From Nonomuraea guangzhouensis (lineage in GTDB: Bacteria; Actinomycetota; Actinomycetes; Streptosporangiales; Streptosporangiaceae), in assembly GCF_019396345.1 (NCBI RefSeq), contig NZ_JAHKRM010000053.1:1-56351 (forward strand): a stretch of 56,351 nt of DNA, in the 5' to 3' direction. Positions 51,175-56,351 of the stretch are shown in pieces. A program made the translations under genes and the position numbers. Below the pieces are notes generated by a model, which saw only the letters and a list, made by a program, of their open reading frames with translations, did not search any database and had not been told where the DNA came from. Every line of letters starts with the position of its first letter. The stretch's first letter is position 1.

Positions 51175-53394
51175 GTGGCGCGCGACACTGTTGAGACCCA
51201 TTTCACCCAAGCGGTTACGACGCTGAGGACGGGCGCGGCCCGTGATCCCGGCCTGCCCGTACGCGAGGGCACGTCGCTGACCGGCGAGCAGTGCCGCACC
51301 CTCTTCCAGCGCCAGCTCGACAGCCGTCTGCTCGACATCGCGGCCCGCTGGCTGCGCGAGCAGAACGAGAGCTTCTACACGATCGGCTCGGCCGGCCACG
51401 AAGGCAACGCGGCGGTCGCCGCGGCGCTGCGGGCAGACGACCCCGCGCTGCTGCACTACCGCTCGGGCGCCTTCTACCTGACCAGGTCCGAGCAGGCCGG
51501 GCGGCTGCCCGAGCAGGGCATCCGCGACGTGCTCATGGGGCTGACCGCCTCGGCGGAGGAGCCGATCGCGGGCGGCCGGCACAAGGTGTTCGGCCATCCC
51601 GACCTGGCGATCATCCCGCAGACCTCGACGATCGCCAGCCACCTGCCACGCGCGGTGGGCGTCGCCTTCGCGATCGAGCGGGCCCGCGCGCTGGATGTCC
51701 CCTCGCCGTGGGCGCGTGACGCGATCACCGTGTGCAGTTTCGGCGACGCGTCCGTCAACCACGCTACGGCGCTGTCGGGGTTCAACACCGCCGCCTATGC
51801 CACGCATCAGGGGCAGGCGCTGCCGATCCTGTTCGTGTGCGAGGACAACGGCATCGGCATCAGCGTCCGCACGCCCAAGGGCTGGGTGGCGGCGAGCGCG
51901 CGGCGTCCCGGCATCGAATACTTCGCCGCCGACGGCTGTGACCTGGCCGACGCCCACGACGCGGCAACGCGGGCGGTCCAGCACGTACGGGCCAACCGCT
52001 CCCCCGCGTTCCTGCACCTGAGCACGGTCCGGCTCATGGGCCACGCCGGGTCCGACGTCGAGTCCGCGTACCGCACCCAGCGGGAGATCCGCGCCGACAT
52101 GGAGCGCGACCCGCTCCTCACCACCGCCCGGCTGCTGGTCGAGGCGGGGCTGACGACGCCCGAGGAGCTGCTCACGCACTACGAGTCGTCCCGCGAGCAC
52201 GTGCTGCGGATCGCCCTGGAGACCAGCCGCGGCCCGCGCCTCAGCTCGGCCAAGGAGATCATGGAGCCGCTCGCGCCGCGCCGCGCCGAGATGATCGCCA
52301 GGATCAGCCCGGTGGCGGCCGAGGCGTCGGTCAGAGAGCGGGCGTTCGCCGGCGCGCTGCCCGAGGCCGAGAAGCCGCTGACGCTCTCCCAGGCCATCAA
52401 CCGCACGCTGACCGACGCGCTGGCCGTCCACCCGGAGATGATGGTCTTCGGCGAGGACGTCGCCAAGAAGGGCGGCGTCTACGGCGTCACCCGGGGGCTG
52501 CAGAAGCGGTTCGGCGCCGGGCGGGTGTTCGACACGCACCTGGACGAGTCGTCCATCCTGGGGCTCGCGCTCGGGTCGGGGGTGTCGAAGCTGCTGCCCG
52601 TGCCCGAGATCCAGTATCTGGCGTACCTGCACAACGCGCTCGACCAGCTCAGGGGCGAGGCGTCCACGCTGTCGTTCTTCTCGCGGGGCGCCTACCTCAA
52701 CCCGATGGTGGTGCGGGTGGCCGGTTACGCCTACCAGAAGGGGTTCGGCGGCCACTTCCACAACGACAACGCGGTCGGCGCCCTGCGCGACATCCCCGGC
52801 CTGGTCATCGCCTCGCCGTCGCGTCCCGACGACGCTTCGGCCATGCTGCGCACCTGCCTCGCGGCCGCGCGCACGGAGGGGTCCGTGTGCGTGTTCCTGG
52901 AGCCGATCGCGCTCTATCACACGCGCGACCTGTTCGAGGAGGGCGACGGGGGCTGGCTGGCGCCGTACGCGCCGCCGTCGCGCTGGCCCGAGACGCACGT
53001 CCCGATCGGGCGGGCGCGATCCTATGGGGACGGGCGCGATCTCACGATCGTCACGTTCGGCAACGGGCTGCGGATGAGCCTGCGGGCCGCCGTCCGTCTC
53101 ACGCAGGAGGGCTTCGGCTGCCGGGTGCTGGACCTGCGGTGGCTGGCGCCGCTGCCGGTGGAGGACCTGGTACGGGCGGCGGAGCTGACGGGCAAGGTGC
53201 TCATCGCCGACGAGACCCGGCACACGGGCGGGGTGTCCGAGGGGATCGTGGCCGAGCTGGTGGACGCGGGGTTCTCGGGGCAGGTGGCGCGGGTGACGTC
53301 GGCGGACAGCTTCATTCCGCTGGGGGACGCGGCCGGCCATGTGCTGATGTCCGAGGAAGAGATCGAGCAGGCGGCAAGGAAACTCCTAGGATAA
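51175..53394 (+). CDS. 2-oxoacid dehydrogenase E1 component, alpha and beta fused
   Basis: Encodes 739 residues from a GTG at 51175 (upstream codons lack E1 character). The alpha half (about 30-390) has the E1 alpha hallmarks FYTIGSAGHEGNAAVAAAL, HYRSGAFYL and the thiamine diphosphate motif GDASVNHATALSGFN (about 189). RMGH-like RLMGHAGSDVESAYR occurs later. The beta half (about 430-739) has MMVFGEDVAKKGGVYGVTRG, EIQYLAYLHNALDQL, GHFHNDNAVGALRDIPGLVI then ASPS, and VVDLRWL-like LDLRWLAPL. It decarboxylates a 2-oxoacid, probably branched-chain. No E2 or E3 gene is adjacent. Confidence 0.9.
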   Translation: MARDTVETHFTQAVTTLRTGAARDPGLPVREGTSLTGEQCRTLFQRQLDSRLLDIAARWLREQNESFYTIGSAGHEGNAAVAAALRADDPALLHYRSGAFYLTRSEQAGRLPEQGIRDVLMGLTASAEEPIAGGRHKVFGHPDLAIIPQTSTIASHLPRAVGVAFAIERARALDVPSPWARDAITVCSFGDASVNHATALSGFNTAAYATHQGQALPILFVCEDNGIGISVRTPKGWVAASARRPGIEYFAADGCDLADAHDAATRAVQHVRANRSPAFLHLSTVRLMGHAGSDVESAYRTQREIRADMERDPLLTTARLLVEAGLTTPEELLTHYESSREHVLRIALETSRGPRLSSAKEIMEPLAPRRAEMIARISPVAAEASVRERAFAGALPEAEKPLTLSQAINRTLTDALAVHPEMMVFGEDVAKKGGVYGVTRGLQKRFGAGRVFDTHLDESSILGLALGSGVSKLLPVPEIQYLAYLHNALDQLRGEASTLSFFSRGAYLNPMVVRVAGYAYQKGFGGHFHNDNAVGALRDIPGLVIASPSRPDDASAMLRTCLAAARTEGSVCVFLEPIALYHTRDLFEEGDGGWLAPYAPPSRWPETHVPIGRARSYGDGRDLTIVTFGNGLRMSLRAAVRLTQEGFGCRVLDLRWLAPLPVEDLVRAAELTGKVLIADETRHTGGVSEGIVAELVDAGFSGQVARVTSADSFIPLGDAAGHVLMSEEEIEQAARKLLG

Positions 53395-53651
53395 GCACTT
53401 TTTCGATCTTGTACGGCCAGCCCGGTGGGCCCCACCCGCCGACCGGTGCTGGGGACTGTCCAGGGGCACGCTCCTCCGGTGGAGGTGGCCGGGCGCCGTG
53501 ACGTGCGCATGATGGGCCGTGTTCTTCGGGATTGGGTTGGGCGGCGTGACAGGCGCCGGGTTCCGCCGTACCAGCTCCCGCCGACGCGGCGCTCGGATGG
53601 GCTCGCGGGCTTCTGAACGTCAACCCTGGGGCCCCGCTCACAGGTCCCCCG

Positions 53652-55313
53652 CTAGTACGGCGAAGGGCCGCCGAACATCTCCGCCACCCGGGAAGCCAGT
53701 GTCACGTCGCCCGTTATCTTCAGGCGGCCGGACACCAGCAGGGCGGCCGGGTTGGCGGTGCCCGCGAGGATGCGGAGGAGGTCCGCGGCCGGGAGGGTGA
53801 GCGAGAGGGACGGGGTGCGGGCGGGGCCGGGGAAGGCGCGGGCTCGGGGGCCTCGGATGGCGATGGTCCAGGTGGAGCGGGGTTGGAGGCGGAATTCGAG
53901 GGTGCCCTGGAAGCCGAACGCCTTGTCCGGTTGGAAGGAGCGGGCCATCAGGGTGAACAGGAGGCGTTGCCGGCCGGGGGTCAGCCAGCGGGTCAGGTCC
54001 TCGTCCGAGCGGGTCGCGACCAAGCGGGACAGGAGGTGCCGGCCCATGAGGCGGGCTCGTTTGCGGGTCGCGGCGAGGAGATCCGCCGGGGTTGGGGGCG
54101 GGCGGTGGGTGAGGCGGGACAGTTCCGCGTCCTCGTCGATCACGTACGGCTGGGACAGCCTCCTGGCCGGGGACCGTCTGGAGAGGGCGGCTTCAATGGC
54201 CGGGGCGAGTCGCGAGGATTTCTCACGCTCGCGCTCTTCGCGGCCTTCGGTGAATGCGGGAAGGACCTTTTTCCCGAACAATTCCAGGCTTTCGCAAATA
54301 TGGTCGTGGCGATTCGGCCCGGCCTGGAGCACGAAGATCATTTGATCGACGCCGGCCGCCTCGTACCGGGTAATGAGGTCGATGAGTTGCTGCGGGCTAC
54401 CCAACGCACCCGCGAGCGGATCCGTCCCTTGCGCCCCCATCTTAGGGCCATCTTTCGTGAAATTTCCCCAAATGCTGTTGTGGCCGGGAGTGTGTTTCGA
54501 CGGACCGTAATAATGCGCCAAAGCATAGGCGAAGAACGCGGCCCCGAGAGCGCCCCGGCGCCGGGCCTCGGCGGGATCCTCGTGGCACATCATCGGCAGC
54601 ACGATCGCCAGGTTGGCGTTGACCGCGAACCCCGCCGGCACACACTCCTCCGACTCCAGCAGCCGGTAGTAGTCCCGCGACCACTTCCCCGCGTCCTCCG
54701 GATGCACGAACGCGAACGACAGCGCCCCGATCCCGTTCCGCGCCGCCAGGTGGATCGTCTCCCGCCGCGAGCAGGCCACCCACAGCGGCGGGTGCGGTTT
54801 CTGGACGGTCTTCGGGATCACGTTGCGCGGCGGCATCCGCAGGTACGGCGAATGCCACCCGGCGAACGGCTCCTCGACGAACATCCGGGTGATCGCGTCG
54901 AGCGAGTCCTGCCACATGGCCCGCTTACGCTCCCGGTCCACGCCGAACCCACCCAGTTCGGCCGCCGAACTCGCCTCCCCGGTGCCGAAGTCGACCCGGC
55001 CACCTGAGACGAGGTCGAGCGTGGCGACCCGTTCGGCGACCCTGGCAGGGTGGTTGACCGGTGGCGGCACCTGCACGATGCCGTGGCCGAGCCGGATGTT
55101 CCTGGTGCGCTGCGAGGCGGCGGCGAGGAACACCTCAGGCGCCGCCGAGTGCGAGTACTCCTCCAGGAAGTGGTGCTCGACCTCCCACACGTAGTCGAAC
55201 CCCACCCGGTCGGCGATCTCGACCTGCTCCAGCGCGTCGGCGTACAGGCGCTGCTCGCTGTCCGGCTCCCAGGGGCGGGGCAGCTGATGCTCGTAGAAGA
55301 TTCCGAACCGCAC
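53652..55313 (-). CDS. Luciferase-like (LLM) flavin-dependent oxidoreductase with C-terminal SCP2-like domain
   Basis: Encodes 553 residues. The GTG at 55313 is preferred because GGAGG lies seven bases upstream and the protein then starts at the first LLM strand (MRFGIFYEHQLPRPW). The F420/FMN-dependent LLM barrel covers about 1-345, with VWEVEHHFLEEYSHS, IRLGHGIVQVPPPVNHPARV, VDFGTGEASS and a long NSIWGNFTKDGPKMG insertion loop. After a charged linker, residues ~445-545 resemble an SCP2/sterol-carrier fold (GTLEFRLQPRSTWTIAIRGP...LTLPAADLLRILAGTANPA then ALLVSGRLKITGD). The fusion suggests that a hydrophobic substrate is held by the second domain. The substrate is unknown. Confidence 0.88.
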   Translation of the reverse strand: MRFGIFYEHQLPRPWEPDSEQRLYADALEQVEIADRVGFDYVWEVEHHFLEEYSHSAAPEVFLAAASQRTRNIRLGHGIVQVPPPVNHPARVAERVATLDLVSGGRVDFGTGEASSAAELGGFGVDRERKRAMWQDSLDAITRMFVEEPFAGWHSPYLRMPPRNVIPKTVQKPHPPLWVACSRRETIHLAARNGIGALSFAFVHPEDAGKWSRDYYRLLESEECVPAGFAVNANLAIVLPMMCHEDPAEARRRGALGAAFFAYALAHYYGPSKHTPGHNSIWGNFTKDGPKMGAQGTDPLAGALGSPQQLIDLITRYEAAGVDQMIFVLQAGPNRHDHICESLELFGKKVLPAFTEGREEREREKSSRLAPAIEAALSRRSPARRLSQPYVIDEDAELSRLTHRPPPTPADLLAATRKRARLMGRHLLSRLVATRSDEDLTRWLTPGRQRLLFTLMARSFQPDKAFGFQGTLEFRLQPRSTWTIAIRGPRARAFPGPARTPSLSLTLPAADLLRILAGTANPAALLVSGRLKITGDVTLASRVAEMFGGPSPY

Positions 55314-55424
55314 CTCAAGCCTCCGGTCCACCTGGCCTTATCAATGACCGTCTCCCGAACTGGACGTAACGTCAACAGCGCCCCTAGCTTGTAGTGATCA
55401 TCGTTCTGCGGAGAGGACACTTAC

Positions 55425-56228
55425 GTGCTGGACGCCGCCGCACATGCCTATCTCAGGTCGGTGGCCGGGGCTCGGGCGCATCGGGCCGGGCCGTTCGTGA
55501 TCCGGTTCGATGAGCATGACGACGCGCTGCCGTTCAACTACGCCGTACCCGACGACCACAGTGCCCCCACGGCGGATGAGGTCGCCGCGCTGGTCGCGGT
55601 GTTCCGTGAGCGGGCACGGACACCACGGTTGGAGTACCTGCCGCAGGCGGCGCCGAAGGTGGAGGACGCGCTGCTCGAAGCCGGGTTCACGGCGGAGGGC
55701 CGCTACCCGGTCCTGGTGTGCTCGCCGGGCGAGGCGGTGGACGCACCTGTCGACGCAGTCGTCCTGGACCTGCCCATCGGCGCAACCGTCCGGGTCGCGC
55801 CCGTCGACCCGGCCGTCCGGGTCGCGCTCGTGACCGATGACGCCGACCTCTGGCACGTCGCGCGGGTGATGAGCGAGACGTTCGAGGCGCCGGAGGCCAA
55901 CGAGCACGACGTCGCGCGGCTTCGGCGGGTCCTGAACGGCGGCGGGCTCGTGGCCGCCGCCGTGGACACCACCACCGGGGACGTGGTCGGCGCCGGGCAG
56001 ATCGGCAGCCCGCATCAGGGGGTCGCCGAGGTCGCGGGGATCGCGGTGCGTCCCTCACACCGGCGGCGGGGCATCGCGGGGGCGGTCACGGCGCTGCTGA
56101 CCCGCGCGGGCATGGACGCCGGGATCACGACGCCGTTCCTCACCCCCGCCGACGACGGCGCCGCACGGGTCTACGCCCGCGTCGGCTACCGGAAGGTGGG
56201 CGAGGCCCTGCACATCTCGCTCCGCTAG
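55425..56228 (+). CDS. GNAT-family N-acetyltransferase, two-lobed
   Basis: Encodes 267 residues from a GTG at 55425 (GAGAGGA eight bases upstream). The N-terminal half is a degenerate GNAT-like fold (FNYAVPDDHS...LEYLPQAAPKVEDALLEAGF). The C-terminal half is the active-looking lobe, with the acetyl-CoA motif IAVRPSHRRRGIAGAVTALL and the late AARVYARVGYRKVGEALH strand. The substrate is unknown. It is divergent from the LLM gene across 111 bases. Confidence 0.9.
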   Translation: MLDAAAHAYLRSVAGARAHRAGPFVIRFDEHDDALPFNYAVPDDHSAPTADEVAALVAVFRERARTPRLEYLPQAAPKVEDALLEAGFTAEGRYPVLVCSPGEAVDAPVDAVVLDLPIGATVRVAPVDPAVRVALVTDDADLWHVARVMSETFEAPEANEHDVARLRRVLNGGGLVAAAVDTTTGDVVGAGQIGSPHQGVAEVAGIAVRPSHRRRGIAGAVTALLTRAGMDAGITTPFLTPADDGAARVYARVGYRKVGEALHISLR

Positions 56229-56235
56229 TGGCCCG

Positions 56236-56351
56236 TCACGCAACCTTGGCCGGGTAACTGGTCCAGCTTCGGATAGGTGAAGTGGCGGCGAAGCTGGTCT
56301 TTGGTTGGGCACGGGCGTTGCGCCAGCGGACGTAGCCACCGATCGCCGTGT
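56236..56351 (-). CDS. Transposase C-terminus, cut by window edge
   Basis: The minus strand reads TAIGGYVRWRNARAQPKTSF then AATSPIRSWTSYPAKVA before the TGA at 56238-56236. The YxRWRNxRA...PIRxWT ending resembles C-termini of actinobacterial DDE transposases (IS630-like is my best guess). About 37 codons are inside the window, so whether the gene is intact cannot be told. It marks a second mobile element at the right boundary. Confidence 0.6.
   Translation of the reverse strand, partial: TAIGGYVRWRNARAQPKTSFAATSPIRSWTSYPAKVA

Noticed and set aside
53395..53651. Small open frames and GC-rich dyads between the E1 and LLM genes
   Set aside because: The dyads are short and imperfect, with no T-run, and the frames are shadows, so neither a terminator nor a gene was called.

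Overview
This window is high-GC actinomycete DNA. It has Streptomyces/Nonomuraea-style codon use, many GTG starts, tandem Ser/Thr kinases with extracytoplasmic domains, a CYP105-like P450 with a TetR partner, a DrrAB-type ABC exporter and a LAL-type LuxR regulator. My best guess is a Streptosporangiaceae relative such as Nonomuraea. That placement is inference from gene style, because no rRNA or other taxonomic marker is present.

About 1-10.1 kb is an accessory, mobile-element-rich region. It opens with the 5' end of an IS256-type transposase and a frameshifted IS66 transposase. A 2463-residue secreted Rhs/YD-repeat protein follows on the minus strand. Its last ~380 codons are visibly AT-richer and encode a lysozyme/lytic-transglycosylase-like domain. 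A 137-residue three-helix membrane protein follows it directly and is a good candidate immunity protein. Scars of an IS3-type and a second (IS630-like) transposase lie upstream of the Rhs gene. A secreted beta-propeller/Ig-like protein (10.2-11.9 kb) closes the region.

From 12.2 to 24.2 kb most genes are on the minus strand. An OmpR-type response regulator and its histidine kinase are followed by a GT2-GtrA glycosyltransferase and a GT39 membrane glycosyltransferase, probably as one operon for lipid-linked sugar or envelope modification. A P450 lies divergent from a TetR regulator across a perfect 14-bp-arm palindrome. A phytoene-desaturase-like flavoprotein, two NAD(P)-binding SDR-type proteins and a LysR regulator follow. 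The LysR gene is divergent from a YeiH-type putative sulfate exporter.

From 25.4 to 33.6 kb lie the pseudouridine catabolic pair psuG-psuK, a 905-residue protein with a very long Pro/Gly-rich linker, a large LuxR/AAA regulator and a GNAT acetyltransferase. From 33.6 to 40.2 kb there is a compact signalling cluster: three consecutive Ser/Thr kinases and two flanking single-pass proteins. All five end in a similar extracytoplasmic domain of a DUF3558-like type with two conserved cysteines.

From 40.2 to 46.4 kb a leucine/branched-chain acyl-CoA degradation operon (carboxyltransferase, biotin carboxylase, HMG-CoA lyase, acyl-CoA dehydrogenase) lies divergent from its presumed TetR repressor. From 46.5 to 49.0 kb a PadR regulator heads a DrrAB-type ABC exporter operon. 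The right end carries a coiled-coil protein, a secreted repeat protein, a fused alpha/beta 2-oxoacid dehydrogenase E1, a luciferase-like monooxygenase fused to an SCP2-like domain, a GNAT acetyltransferase and the C-terminus of another transposase at the edge. I saw no tRNA, rRNA or CRISPR array.
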